From assembly GCF_030698145.1 (NCBI RefSeq), contig NZ_JAUYNW010000080.1, positions 1 through 64,000 of the forward strand: a stretch of DNA of 64,000 nucleotides, in the 5' to 3' direction. Below, piece after piece: positions 35,370 to 45,590 of this stretch (position 1 is the stretch's first letter; the number at the start of each line of letters is the position of its first letter). The stretch comes from Phenylobacterium sp. Its GTDB lineage: Bacteria; Pseudomonadota; Alphaproteobacteria; Caulobacterales; Caulobacteraceae. The position numbers and the translations under genes are program-made. Under the pieces are notes generated by a model, which saw only the letters and a program-made list of their open reading frames with translations, did not search any database and was not told the origin of the DNA.

Positions 35370-36896
35370 CTACTGGGCCTCGAAGAACGCCTCGGGACCT
35401 TCCACCTCGACCAGACGGCCCTTGCGGATCTCCAGGAACCGCGTCGCCGCCGCGCGGGTGAAATAGCGGTCGTGGGAGACGAACAGGCACGCGACCTCGC
35501 TCGCCTCAAGCTGCGCCTCCAGGTCCTCCTGGCCCTCGATGTCCAGGTGGTTGGTGGGTTCGTCCAGCAGGTAGAGATTGGGCTTGGCCAGTGTCATGCG
35601 CAGGAAGACCAGCCGGGCGCGCTCGCCGTGGCTGAGGTCGCCGATCGGTCCCTTGATCCGCACATAGGGGAAGCCCGCCTTGGCCAGCATGGCGTTGGCG
35701 TCGCGGCTGGTGGCGCCCTCGACCGAGGTCAGGTAGTCCACCAGGCTCACCTTCAGCGGCAGGTCGGCCATGCGTTGGTCGAAATAGACCAGCCGGCTTT
35801 GCGGATTGAAGCGCAGCTGGGCGCCGCCGTCATAGTGCTGCAGGGCGGGGTCCCAGGACCGCGCCAGGGCCGACAGCAGCATGGATTTGCCAGCGCCGTT
35901 CACCCCGAGCAGGGCGATGCGGTCGCCGACCCGCACCGACAGCTTGTCGATGTGGAACAGCTTGCGCCCGCCATCGGGCGTGGTGACGGCGTAGTTCTCG
36001 ATCCGCAGGGCCACCTTGGCCTCGATCTCGCCCTCGGCCAGCTCCAGCTTGCGTTCGCGGGAGACATAGGAGCCGGTGCGCTCAGCCTCGATCCGGTCGA
36101 TGCGTTTCTCGGTGGCCTTGGCGCGCTTGTGGAACTTGTCGTTCTTCACGCCCCAGACCCGGTAACGGGCCGCGACCTTCTGGAGGCGCTCGATCTCCTT
36201 GCCCTCGAGATGACGCCGCGCGGCGTCGGCGGCGTCACGGTGCAGCAGCGCTTGGCGCGCCTCGACGAAGGGAGCGGCGAAGCTGTGGGCGCCGTCAGCG
36301 CGCAGGAACAGGGTCCGCGTGGTGGTGCGCTGCAGGAACGCCCGGTCGTGGCTGACGATCAGCATCGGCAGGCGCTGGTTCTCCTCCAGCCAGCCCTCCA
36401 GGACGTTGATGTTCGACAGGTCCAGGTGGTTGGTCGGCTCGTCCAGGATCAGCAGGTCGGGCTCGGAGAGCCGCGCGGCCGCGGCGATCAGCATCAGCCG
36501 CTGCCAGCCACCGCTCAAGGCGCCGAAGGGCTGCTCGGCCGTCTCGAAGGCGACGCCGATCTCGTCCAGCAGCACGTCGACCTTCCAGTCCTCCGACCCG
36601 TCGGTCACGGGGAGGGCGGCCTCCAGCACCTGGCGCAGCGGCGTGGCGGCCAGGCCCTCGGGAACGTCCTGGGGCACGTAGCCGATCTTCAGGCCCCGCG
36701 ACCGGACGATCTGGCCGTCCATCAGCACCAGTTCGCCCAGCAGGCATTTGAGCAGGGTGGACTTGCCGGCCCCGTTCTCGCCCACCAGGGCGGTGCGGGC
36801 GTCGTCCAACTGGAACGAGACGCCCTCGAAGACCCTATTGGAGCCGTAGAAGAAGCTGGCGTTCTCGACGCCCAGGACGGCCTGACGGGTGGACAT
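35370..36896 (-). CDS. ABC-F family ATPase
   Basis: Two ABC ATPase domains lie in one chain without membrane segments: Walker A GENGAGKS near residue 40 with LSGGWQRLML and ILDEPTNHLDLSN, and a second GVNGAGKS near 333 with LSHGERARLVF and LLDEPTNHLDIEG. ABC-F proteins act on the ribosome (translation factors or antibiotic protection). The basic linker (about residues 230-290) is the interdomain P-site arm. The stop is adjacent to the modA stop with no overlap. Which ABC-F subclass it belongs to cannot be told from reading. Confidence 0.92.
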   Translation of the reverse strand: MSTRQAVLGVENASFFYGSNRVFEGVSFQLDDARTALVGENGAGKSTLLKCLLGELVLMDGQIVRSRGLKIGYVPQDVPEGLAATPLRQVLEAALPVTDGSEDWKVDVLLDEIGVAFETAEQPFGALSGGWQRLMLIAAAARLSEPDLLILDEPTNHLDLSNINVLEGWLEENQRLPMLIVSHDRAFLQRTTTRTLFLRADGAHSFAAPFVEARQALLHRDAADAARRHLEGKEIERLQKVAARYRVWGVKNDKFHKRAKATEKRIDRIEAERTGSYVSRERKLELAEGEIEAKVALRIENYAVTTPDGGRKLFHIDKLSVRVGDRIALLGVNGAGKSMLLSALARSWDPALQHYDGGAQLRFNPQSRLVYFDQRMADLPLKVSLVDYLTSVEGATSRDANAMLAKAGFPYVRIKGPIGDLSHGERARLVFLRMTLAKPNLYLLDEPTNHLDIEGQEDLEAQLEASEVACLFVSHDRYFTRAAATRFLEIRKGRLVEVEGPEAFFEAQ

Positions 36897-37113
36897 CTCG
36901 ATTCACGCGTGACCGGGCCAGGGAACAGGGAGGGTGGGCGACCTTCGTAGGCTTCCCGGGAGATCGCGGCTGTAGCGGCGACGCCACACAGAGCCATTGT
37001 CGTTCATGGCCATGGCTAATGTCGGCGACTCGACGGAACAATCTGACTGTTCAGGAATTGGGGCCTCCGAATGACTCTCTGTCAGCACATGCTAACCGGG
37101 GTAGGGCGCCCGG

Positions 37114-38517
37114 ATGTCTGACGCCGGCGTGGCCGACGTCGCGCCGACACGCCCGGCGCTCCAGCGGCTGTTCCACTCGTGGAAGTCCCTGCTCGAACAC
37201 CTGCCGGTCGGCGTCTATGTCTGCGACGCCGATGGCTTGATCGTCCACCACAACCGCCGCGCCGTGGAGATCTGGGGCTGGTCGCCGAGCGGCGACGCGG
37301 GCCGTTACTGCGGAGCCTGGAAGGCGTTCGACGTCGAGGGCGCGCCCGTGACCCTGGATCGTTCCGCTATCGCCGAAGTGCTGGCCACCTACGCCTCGGT
37401 GACGGGCCGTGAGCTGATCATCGAACAGCCGTCCGGCCGGCGGGTGCATCTGCTGGCCAATGCGGAGCCTCTGCTGGACGACGACGGCGCCTTGCTGGGG
37501 GCCGTCGGCTGCATCCAGGACATCACCGAGCTTCGCCAGACGCGCGACCGGCTTCGGGCGCGGCAGGACTGGACGCGGCGGGTGCTCGAGTCCGCGCCGA
37601 TCGCCGTCTACAACACAGACGCACAGGGCTTCGTGCTGAGCTTCAACGCCGCCGCGGCGGCGTTGTGGGGCCGTGAGCCGAGGATCGGCGAGGACCGCTG
37701 GTGCGGCTCGTTCAAGCTCTACTCGCCACTGGGCGTTCCCATGCCGCTGGATCAGTGCCCGATGGCCCAGGCGATTCGTGACGACCGCCAGATCCAGGGC
37801 GCGGAGGCGATCTTCGAGCGGCCCGACGGAACGCGCGGCGCGTTCCTGGCCTATCCCACGCCGCTGCATGGCCCCGAGGGCGAACTGGTCGGCGCTATCA
37901 ACGTGCTGGTCGACATCAGCGAGCGAAAACGCTCCGAAGACCTGCAGAAGACCCTGGTCGACGAACTGAACCACCGGGTGAAGAACACGCTCGCCACTGT
38001 CCAGTCCCTGGCGGTCCACAGCTTCCATGAAGCCGGCGATCCGCGCGCCATGCGCGAGGCCTTCGAGGCGCGGCTGATGGCGCTGTCGGGCGCGCACAAT
38101 CGATTGGCCGAACGCGCCTGGGAGGGCGCTGAGTTCAGCGACCTCGCCGCCGGGACCCTCGCGCCTCATGGCGAGGCGCGGCTTTCGCTGTCGGGACCGC
38201 CTGTCCACCTGTCGGCGCGGGCCGCGGTGACCTTGGCCATGGTCCTGCACGAACTGGCCGCCAACGCGGCGAAGTACGGGGCGCTTTCCAGCGCCGAGGG
38301 CCGTCTGGAGGTCACCTGGTCGCGCTGCGCGGACGGCCTGGCCGTCCGCTGGCGCGAATGTGGCGGGCCGCCGGTCCTGGCCCCGTCGCGGTCCGGTTTC
38401 GGCCTGCGATTCATCAAGGGCGCGGTGGAGCGGGAACTGTCCGGCGGCGTCGCCCTGGACTTCGCCGCGGAGGGTCTGGTTTGCATGATCGCGACGCCGG
38501 CCCAGACCCTGGTTTGA
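37114..38517 (+). CDS. PAS-domain sensor histidine kinase of the HWE family
   Basis: Two PAS domains (about residues 15-140 and 145-270; GVYVCDADGLIVHHN and AVYNTDAQGFVLSFN) precede a kinase module. The phosphoacceptor helix is DELNHRVKNTLATVQSLA, the N box HELAANAAKYGALS and the late motif WRECGGPPVLAPSRSGFG, all typical of HWE kinases, which in alphaproteobacteria often feed light, oxygen or general-stress signalling. No membrane segment or partner response regulator is present nearby. The upstream gap 36897-37113 contains a palindrome GAACA-N7-TGTTC at 37036-37052. Confidence 0.9.
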   Translation: MSDAGVADVAPTRPALQRLFHSWKSLLEHLPVGVYVCDADGLIVHHNRRAVEIWGWSPSGDAGRYCGAWKAFDVEGAPVTLDRSAIAEVLATYASVTGRELIIEQPSGRRVHLLANAEPLLDDDGALLGAVGCIQDITELRQTRDRLRARQDWTRRVLESAPIAVYNTDAQGFVLSFNAAAAALWGREPRIGEDRWCGSFKLYSPLGVPMPLDQCPMAQAIRDDRQIQGAEAIFERPDGTRGAFLAYPTPLHGPEGELVGAINVLVDISERKRSEDLQKTLVDELNHRVKNTLATVQSLAVHSFHEAGDPRAMREAFEARLMALSGAHNRLAERAWEGAEFSDLAAGTLAPHGEARLSLSGPPVHLSARAAVTLAMVLHELAANAAKYGALSSAEGRLEVTWSRCADGLAVRWRECGGPPVLAPSRSGFGLRFIKGAVERELSGGVALDFAAEGLVCMIATPAQTLV

Positions 38518-38588
38518 CCTTATGCGGCCAAGCTTGGCGGCTTGCCTGCCGCGCGAAACCACACGGCTGTCATTAAGCCTTGAAATGA

Positions 38589-39770
<1,182 letters not shown>

Positions 39771-39820
39771 ACTTCGCGAGTCGGGGCGCAAAACGCTCCC
39801 TCGCATGCGAGCAGGTTCCG

Positions 39821-40933
39821 GTGGCCTTTCGTGACAATCCGTTCGGCGAGCTGAAGGTCCCGCTGGCATGGACAGCGGGGGTGGCCTTGGCCGTGGCTGT
39901 CGTCGTGGCCGTGGCGCTGCTGATGTCGGACCGTCGCGAGACCTTCCAGACCGAGGCCTATGGCGCGACCCGCCGGGTCGGCGACGCGGTGGCCGCGCCG
40001 GTGACCCAGACCCTGGCCACCCCGACCCAGTGGATCGGCGACGGCGTCGACTATGTCCGCGGCTACTTCTTCGCGATCTCCGAGAACCGGCGGCTGAAAG
40101 CCGAGCTGGTGGTGGCCCAGGAATGGCGCGACGCCGCCCTGGCGATGCGCGACACCAATGATCGCTACAGGGCCCTGCTGGGTCTCAAGACCGACCCGCC
40201 GATTCCCATGGCCGCGGCCCGCACGGTCAGCGGCTCGCGCGGGCCCTTCGCCAACACCCGCCTGGCCAACGCTGGGCGCGAGAAGGGCATCAAGGTCGGC
40301 AACCCGGTGATGAGCGAGACCGGGCTGGTCGGACGGATCATCGGGGTGACCGACGGGGCGAGCCGCATCCTGTTGCTGACCGATATCGCCTCGCGGACCC
40401 CGGTCATGGTCGACCGGACCAATGCGCGCTCCATCCTGACCGGCGACGGCGGACCCAATCCGCGGCTGGACTACCTGCGCGGCAAGGATCCCGTGAAGGA
40501 GGGCGACCGGGTGGTCACCTCCGGCGACGGCGGGGTGCTGCCGCGCGGCCTGCCGGTGGGCGTGGCGGTCAAGGGGCTGGACGGCCGTTGGCGGGTGGCG
40601 CTGGCGTCGGATTCCTCGCCCATCGATTTCGTCCGCATCCTGCTGTTCCAGGATTTCTCGCAACTCGCCAACGCCGCCGAACTCAATCGCATCCCGCCGC
40701 CGCCGCCACCGGCCACGGGTCCTGCGACCTCGGTCGGCGTGACGCCCGCGCCAGTCCTGAGCGCCACTGCGCCGGCCACCATCCCGGCGCCTGCCGCCAG
40801 GGCGGTGACGCCCCGGCCCGCCGCGCCGCGGCCTGCGCCGCCGCGGCGCGCCGCGCCCGCCACATCTCCGCCGCCAGCCGCCGCGCCGCCCCAGGCGCCG
40901 CCGCAGCCCCCGCCCGCGGAGGTGCCGTTTTGA
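39821..40933 (+). CDS. mreC: Rod-shape-determining protein MreC
   Basis: MreC is the periplasmic scaffold that links MreB to the PBP2-RodA synthase. It starts at GTG with a single membrane anchor (AGVALAVAVVVAVALLM), then a coiled region (SENRRLKAELVVAQEW) and the beta-rich core with GLVGRIIGVTDGASRILLLT and GDRVVTSGDGGVLPRGLPVG. The last 80 residues form a Pro/Ala-rich tail, which is a lineage feature. The stop codon overlaps the TTG start of mreD. Confidence 0.95.
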   Translation: MAFRDNPFGELKVPLAWTAGVALAVAVVVAVALLMSDRRETFQTEAYGATRRVGDAVAAPVTQTLATPTQWIGDGVDYVRGYFFAISENRRLKAELVVAQEWRDAALAMRDTNDRYRALLGLKTDPPIPMAAARTVSGSRGPFANTRLANAGREKGIKVGNPVMSETGLVGRIIGVTDGASRILLLTDIASRTPVMVDRTNARSILTGDGGPNPRLDYLRGKDPVKEGDRVVTSGDGGVLPRGLPVGVAVKGLDGRWRVALASDSSPIDFVRILLFQDFSQLANAAELNRIPPPPPPATGPATSVGVTPAPVLSATAPATIPAPAARAVTPRPAAPRPAPPRRAAPATSPPPAAAPPQAPPQPPPAEVPF

Positions 40934-41445
40934 GCCTGGCCGGCGCGCGACCGCTCAATCCGGTGCTTTGGCTGGGCTTGCCCATGGTCCAGGCCCTGGC
41001 GCTGACCATGCTGTTCGCGATCCCGTTCCGAGTGTTCGGACTGCAACCGCCGGAACCGATCTTCGCGCTGGCTCCGGCCTTCGCCTGGGCGGTGATCCGG
41101 CCCTCGATCCTCGCGCCGTTCGGGGTCCTGGCCATGGGCCTGTTCCTGGACCTGTTCTGGGGTGGACCGGTGGGGCTGTGGGCCCTGTCACTGCTGACCG
41201 GCTACGGCGCGGTCCTGGCTGGGCGCACCCTGATCGTGGGTCAGAGCCGGCTGATGATGTGGGTCTGGTTCGGCGCCTGCTGCGCCCTGAGCCAGCTCGC
41301 CGCCTACCTGTTCACCATGGCCGATTCCGGGGGCACGGCCAGCCTCGTCGCGGTCGGCTGGCAGTTCCTGGCCACGGTCATCCTCTTTCCGTTCGCCGAT
41401 CACCTGATCGACCGGTTCGAGGACGCCGACGTGAGATTCCGTTAG
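40930..41445 (+). CDS. mreD: Rod-shape-determining protein MreD
   Basis: MreD is the multi-spanning partner of MreC. The TTG at 40930 overlaps the mreC stop (TTGA) and begins LSLAGARPLNPVLWLGLPM; five hydrophobic segments follow, with APFGVLAMGLFLDLFWGGPVG as the recognisable MreD block. At 171 residues the size is normal. The open frame continues upstream into mreC, but that part is merely a second reading frame of the Pro-rich tail. Expression is likely coupled to mreC. Confidence 0.9.
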   Translation: MSLAGARPLNPVLWLGLPMVQALALTMLFAIPFRVFGLQPPEPIFALAPAFAWAVIRPSILAPFGVLAMGLFLDLFWGGPVGLWALSLLTGYGAVLAGRTLIVGQSRLMMWVWFGACCALSQLAAYLFTMADSGGTASLVAVGWQFLATVILFPFADHLIDRFEDADVRFR

Positions 41446-41455
41446 GATCGGGCCC

Positions 41456-43441
41456 ATGAGCGAGCCGTCCATCTTCTTCTCCGAGGTGAACGAACGGCAG
41501 GGGGTCTTCCATCGCCGGACCTTCCTGCTGGGCGGGTTCGCGGGCCTGGGCCTGGCGGCGCTGGGCGGGCGGCTCGCCCACCTGCAGATCGTCGAGACCC
41601 AGCGCTACGAGAAACTTTCGGCCTCCAACCAGTTCAACTTCCGCCTGGTGCCGCCGCCGCGCGGTCTCATCGTCGACCGCAACGGCGCGATCCTGGCCTC
41701 CAACCGCCCGAACTTCCGCCTGCTGGTCAGCCGGGAGGAGGACACCGACGCCAAGGCGGTCCTGAAGACCCTGGCCGATTTCGTGCCCCTGGACGCCAGC
41801 CGCCAGGCGCGGCTGGCCAAGGACATCGCCCATGCGCCCAAGCGCTCGCCGGTCTCGGTGATGGAGGACATGAGCTGGGAGGAGTTCTCGGCGATCAATA
41901 TCCGCGCCCCGGAACTGCCCGGCGTCACCGCCGACATGGGCGAGGTGCGAGTCTATCCGCACGGGGGCGCCTTCGCCCACGTGATCGGCTACGTGGCCAA
42001 GGTCAACAAGGAGGACCTGGCCCCGACTGGTCCCAATTCCGACCCCATTCTCCTGCATCCTGGCTTCAGGATTGGGCGGCAAGGCGTTGAAAAAGCTTTC
42101 GATCTCGATCTCCGAGGCAAGCCAGGCGCCCGCAAGGTCGAGGTGGACGCCAACGGCCGCGAGGTCCGCCAGGACGAGAACGGCGACATCGCCGCCGAGC
42201 CCGGCGCGGAGATCCGCCTCTCCCTGGATGTCGACATCCAGAACCGCGCCATCGAGGTGTTCGGCGACGAGAGCGGCGGCGCGGTGATGATCGACTGCCG
42301 GACCGGCGACGTGCTGTGCCTGGCCTCGGCGCCGAGCTTCGACGCCAACCGGTTCGTCCGGGGCATGACCGGTCCCGAGTACCGGGCGCTGGCCAACTAC
42401 GAACGCCGCCCGTTGCTGGACAAGGCGCTGACCGCCACCTACCCGCCGGGCTCCACCTTCAAGACCATGACCGCCCTGGCGGCGCTGGACGCCGGCGTCG
42501 ACCCCGAGATGAAGACCATCTGCGGCGGCGGCTGGTTCTTCGGCGGCCGCTATTTCCGCTGCCACAAGCGCGGCGGACACGGGGCGCAGAACATGCGCGA
42601 CGCCCTGAAGAACTCCTGCGACGTCTATTTCTACCAGACCGCCCTGCGCATCGGTCCCGACCAGATCGCCAAGACCGCCGAGGCGTTCGGCCTGGGGCAG
42701 GTGTTCGACATCGGCATCTCCGGCCAGAAGAAGGGCACCGTGCCCTCGACGGAGTGGAAGCGCCGCTATTTCAAGAAGAACCCGGCGAACCAGAAATGGT
42801 ACCCGGGCGAGTCCTTGAGCTACGGGATCGGGCAGGGCGCCCTCGAGGTGAATTGCCTGCAGCTCGCCGTCATGACGGCGCGGCTGGCCAATGGCCGCAA
42901 GGCGTTGAACCCCCGCCTGGTCCGCGCGATCGGCGGCAAGGAGCTGCCCTCCGGCGCTGCGGTGCCAGACCTGCCGTTCAAGGCTGAGCACATCGCCTAT
43001 GTCCGCGACGGCATGGCCGCGGTGACCGAGGCCGGGGGTACTGGCTTCCGCGCCTCGCAGCTAGGGCTGGGCGACGTCCTGATGGCCGGCAAGACCGGCA
43101 CGGCCCAGGTGCGGTCCTACGCCTCGGGCGGGCCGCGCGGCGGGGTGGGCCAGCCCTGGCGGTTCCGCGACCACGGCCTCTTCGTCTGCTTCGCGCCCAT
43201 CGATCAGCCGCGCTACGCCCTGGCGGTGATCGTCCAGCACGGCCTGGGCGGATCGATCAACGCCGCGCCCAAGGCCCGCGAGATCATGCGCGTGGCCCTG
43301 CTGAAGGATCCTGAGATCCGCGCGCGGATCGAGAAGCCCTTGCCGATGCCCGACATGGGCGCCGAGGCCGGCCTCGCCGACCTGCCCGATGCGCCGGTCG
43401 TCGCCGCGCCGCCGCCTCTGCCGCCGGGAGGCCCCACATGA
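41456..43441 (+). CDS. mrdA: Penicillin-binding protein 2 (MrdA)
   Basis: PBP2 is the transpeptidase of the elongasome. An N-terminal membrane anchor (FLLGGFAGLGLAALGG) is followed by the pedestal domain and the transpeptidase domain with the active-site serine motif STFK (Ser333), SCD (Ser387) and KTGTA (Lys546). GLGQVFDIGISGQKKG lies between them. At 661 residues it is standard length; the last 40 residues are Pro/Ala-rich. It starts ten bases after mreD and overlaps rodA by four bases (ATGA). Confidence 0.97.
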   Translation: MSEPSIFFSEVNERQGVFHRRTFLLGGFAGLGLAALGGRLAHLQIVETQRYEKLSASNQFNFRLVPPPRGLIVDRNGAILASNRPNFRLLVSREEDTDAKAVLKTLADFVPLDASRQARLAKDIAHAPKRSPVSVMEDMSWEEFSAINIRAPELPGVTADMGEVRVYPHGGAFAHVIGYVAKVNKEDLAPTGPNSDPILLHPGFRIGRQGVEKAFDLDLRGKPGARKVEVDANGREVRQDENGDIAAEPGAEIRLSLDVDIQNRAIEVFGDESGGAVMIDCRTGDVLCLASAPSFDANRFVRGMTGPEYRALANYERRPLLDKALTATYPPGSTFKTMTALAALDAGVDPEMKTICGGGWFFGGRYFRCHKRGGHGAQNMRDALKNSCDVYFYQTALRIGPDQIAKTAEAFGLGQVFDIGISGQKKGTVPSTEWKRRYFKKNPANQKWYPGESLSYGIGQGALEVNCLQLAVMTARLANGRKALNPRLVRAIGGKELPSGAAVPDLPFKAEHIAYVRDGMAAVTEAGGTGFRASQLGLGDVLMAGKTGTAQVRSYASGGPRGGVGQPWRFRDHGLFVCFAPIDQPRYALAVIVQHGLGGSINAAPKAREIMRVALLKDPEIRARIEKPLPMPDMGAEAGLADLPDAPVVAAPPPLPPGGPT

Positions 43442-44592
43442 CCGTCAGCGCCCTGACCCGCCCCGGCGAACGCGACCGGGCCATCGTCAAGTTCGGCGAA
43501 ATCGACTGGCTGTTCGCCCTCGCGCTCTGCCTTATCGCCGGCGTGGGGTCGCTGATGATGTTCTCCATCGCGGGCTCGTCGTGGGATCCCTGGGCGGGCA
43601 ACCACCTGCTGCGCTTCGGTCTCTGCTTCGTGGCCATGGTGGTGTTGGCGATGGTCGACCTGCGGGTCTGGTCGTTCCTGGCCTATCCGATCTACGGGAT
43701 AGGGCTGTTGCTGCTGGTGGCCGTGGAGGTGGCCGGCGACACCCGGATGGGCGCCACGCGCTGGCTCTCGATCGGGCCGTTCAGCTTCCAGCCGTCCGAG
43801 GTGATGAAGCTGGGGATCGTGCTGGCCCTGGCGCGCTTCTATCACGGCATGTCGGCCGAGAGCGCGAGGCTGTCTTGGTGGCTGCTGATCCCGGCGGCGA
43901 TGATCCTGGCTCCGGTCATCCTGGTCGCTCACCAGCCCGACCTCGGCACCGCCATGCTGATCGCGCTCACCGGCGGCGCCATCGTGATGCTGGCCGGTCT
44001 GTCCTGGAAGGTGATCGGCGCCATGGTGGGTTTGGCCGCGGCGGCCATTCCACCCTTCGTGCTGTTCGTGATGCACGACTACCAGCGCAAGCGGGTGCTG
44101 ACCTTCCTCGATCCCGAGAGCGATCCGTCGGGTTCGGGCTATCACATCATGCAGTCGAAGATCGCGCTGGGCTCCGGCGGCTTCTTCGGCAAGGGCTATG
44201 GCCTGGGGTCCCAGAGCCAGCTCAACTTCCTGCCCGAGAAGCAGACCGATTTCATCTTCGCCACCCTGGCCGAGGAGTTCGGGTTCCTGGGTTGCATCTC
44301 GGTGCTGTTCCTCTACGGGGCCGTGATCTTCATGGCCCTGCGCATCGCCGCCATCTCCCACTCCCACTTCGGCCGGCTGGCGGCGGCCGGGACGACCGCC
44401 ACCTTCGCCCTCTATGTGCTGATCAACGGGGCGATGGTCATGGGCCTCGCGCCCGTGGTGGGCGTGCCCATGCCGATGCTGTCCTACGGCGGGACGGTCA
44501 TGGTGACGGTGATGATCGGCTTCGGCCTGGTCCAGGCCGTGCGCGTCCACCGCTATTCGGAAGTCACCAGCGGCAAGGGCGCCCTGCTCTAG
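43438..44592 (+). CDS. rodA: Peptidoglycan glycosyltransferase RodA (MrdB)
   Basis: RodA is the SEDS-family polymerase that makes glycan strands together with PBP2. Ten hydrophobic segments are visible with SFQPSEVMKLGIVLALARF, VAHQPDLGTAML (catalytic Asp), GSQSQLNFLPEKQTDFIFA and MPMLSYGGT as signature blocks. At 384 residues it is full length. Its ATG overlaps the mrdA stop. Its TAG stop shares CTAG with the stop of the convergent prolyl aminopeptidase gene. Confidence 0.97.
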   Translation: MTVSALTRPGERDRAIVKFGEIDWLFALALCLIAGVGSLMMFSIAGSSWDPWAGNHLLRFGLCFVAMVVLAMVDLRVWSFLAYPIYGIGLLLLVAVEVAGDTRMGATRWLSIGPFSFQPSEVMKLGIVLALARFYHGMSAESARLSWWLLIPAAMILAPVILVAHQPDLGTAMLIALTGGAIVMLAGLSWKVIGAMVGLAAAAIPPFVLFVMHDYQRKRVLTFLDPESDPSGSGYHIMQSKIALGSGGFFGKGYGLGSQSQLNFLPEKQTDFIFATLAEEFGFLGCISVLFLYGAVIFMALRIAAISHSHFGRLAAAGTTATFALYVLINGAMVMGLAPVVGVPMPMLSYGGTVMVTVMIGFGLVQAVRVHRYSEVTSGKGALL

Positions 44593-45581
44593 ACCCGCAA
44601 CGCCTGGTCCGTCGCCCGGACCAGGCCGTCGACGATGCCGGGCTCGGTCGAGGCGTGGCCGGCGTCCCAGACGATGTCGAAGCGGGCCTCGGGCCAGGCG
44701 GTCTTGAGCGCCCAGGCGCTCTCCATCGGGGTGACCACATCGAACCGACCCTGGACAATCCATCCAGGAATATTCCGTATTTTTTCGATATTCTTCAGGA
44801 TCCAGCCGTCCTCGTCGAAGAACCCGCCGTTGGCGAAGAAGTGGCATTCGATCCGCGCGAAGGCGATGGCGAAGTCGATCTCGTTGAACTTCGAGGGCCG
44901 GGCCTCCGGTCCGCGGATGGAGATGGTGTCGCCTTCCCACTGGCTCCAGGCCGCGGCGGCCTCGGCCTGCACCCGGCGGTCTTCGTGGGTCAGGCGGCGG
45001 TGATAGGCGCTCATCAGGTCGTGGCGCTCCTCGACCGGGATCGGGGCGGTGAACCGCGCCCAGGCGTCCGGGAACAGGATCGAGGCGCCGTCCTGGTAGA
45101 ACCACTTCAGCTCGCGCGCGGTGAGCAGGAAGATGCCGCGAAGCACCAGACCCGCGACCCGGTCGGGGTGGGTGATGGCGTAGGCGAGCGCCAGGGTCGA
45201 ACCCCAGGAGCCGCCGAACACCGTCCACGTCTCCACGCCCAGATGGACGCGAAGCCGTTCGATGTCCTCGATCAGCGACCAGGTGGTGTTGTCGTCCAGG
45301 CTGGCGTTGGGGCGCGACTTGCCGCAGCCGCGCTGGTCGAACAGGGCCATGCGCCACTTCGACGGATCGAAGAACCGCCGCATGGTGGGGTTGATCGCCC
45401 CGCCCGGGCCACCGTGCAGGATGACGCAGGGCTTCCCGTCGGCGGCCCCGCACTCCTCATAGAAGATCTCGTGCGGGCCGTCGGTCGCCAGCCAGCCCTG
45501 GGCGTAGGGCTCGTTCTCCCGGAAAAGCCCCCGCCTGTGCGCGGATGACGAGACGACGGGCGAAGGCGTGTTGCGTTCCAT
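44589..45581 (-). CDS. pip: Prolyl aminopeptidase
   Basis: This alpha/beta hydrolase releases N-terminal proline. The oxyanion motif HGGPGGAINPTM, FDQRGCGKSRP and the nucleophile elbow FGGSWGSTLALAYA (Ser near residue 120) are diagnostic, and the acid and His lie in QGRFDVVTPM and DAGHASTEPG. The length of 330 residues is usual. It converges with rodA and lies 10 bases beyond the end of the epoxide-hydrolase gene on the same strand. Confidence 0.93.
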   Translation of the reverse strand: MERNTPSPVVSSSAHRRGLFRENEPYAQGWLATDGPHEIFYEECGAADGKPCVILHGGPGGAINPTMRRFFDPSKWRMALFDQRGCGKSRPNASLDDNTTWSLIEDIERLRVHLGVETWTVFGGSWGSTLALAYAITHPDRVAGLVLRGIFLLTARELKWFYQDGASILFPDAWARFTAPIPVEERHDLMSAYHRRLTHEDRRVQAEAAAAWSQWEGDTISIRGPEARPSKFNEIDFAIAFARIECHFFANGGFFDEDGWILKNIEKIRNIPGWIVQGRFDVVTPMESAWALKTAWPEARFDIVWDAGHASTEPGIVDGLVRATDQALRV

Positions 45582-45590
45582 TTCCCGAGT

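Noticed and set aside
37036-37052. Palindrome GAACA-N7-TGTTC before the HWE kinase considered as a LexA box
   Set aside because: The alphaproteobacterial LexA motif is a direct repeat (GTTC-N7-GTTC); here the half-sites face each other. It may be a site for another regulator.
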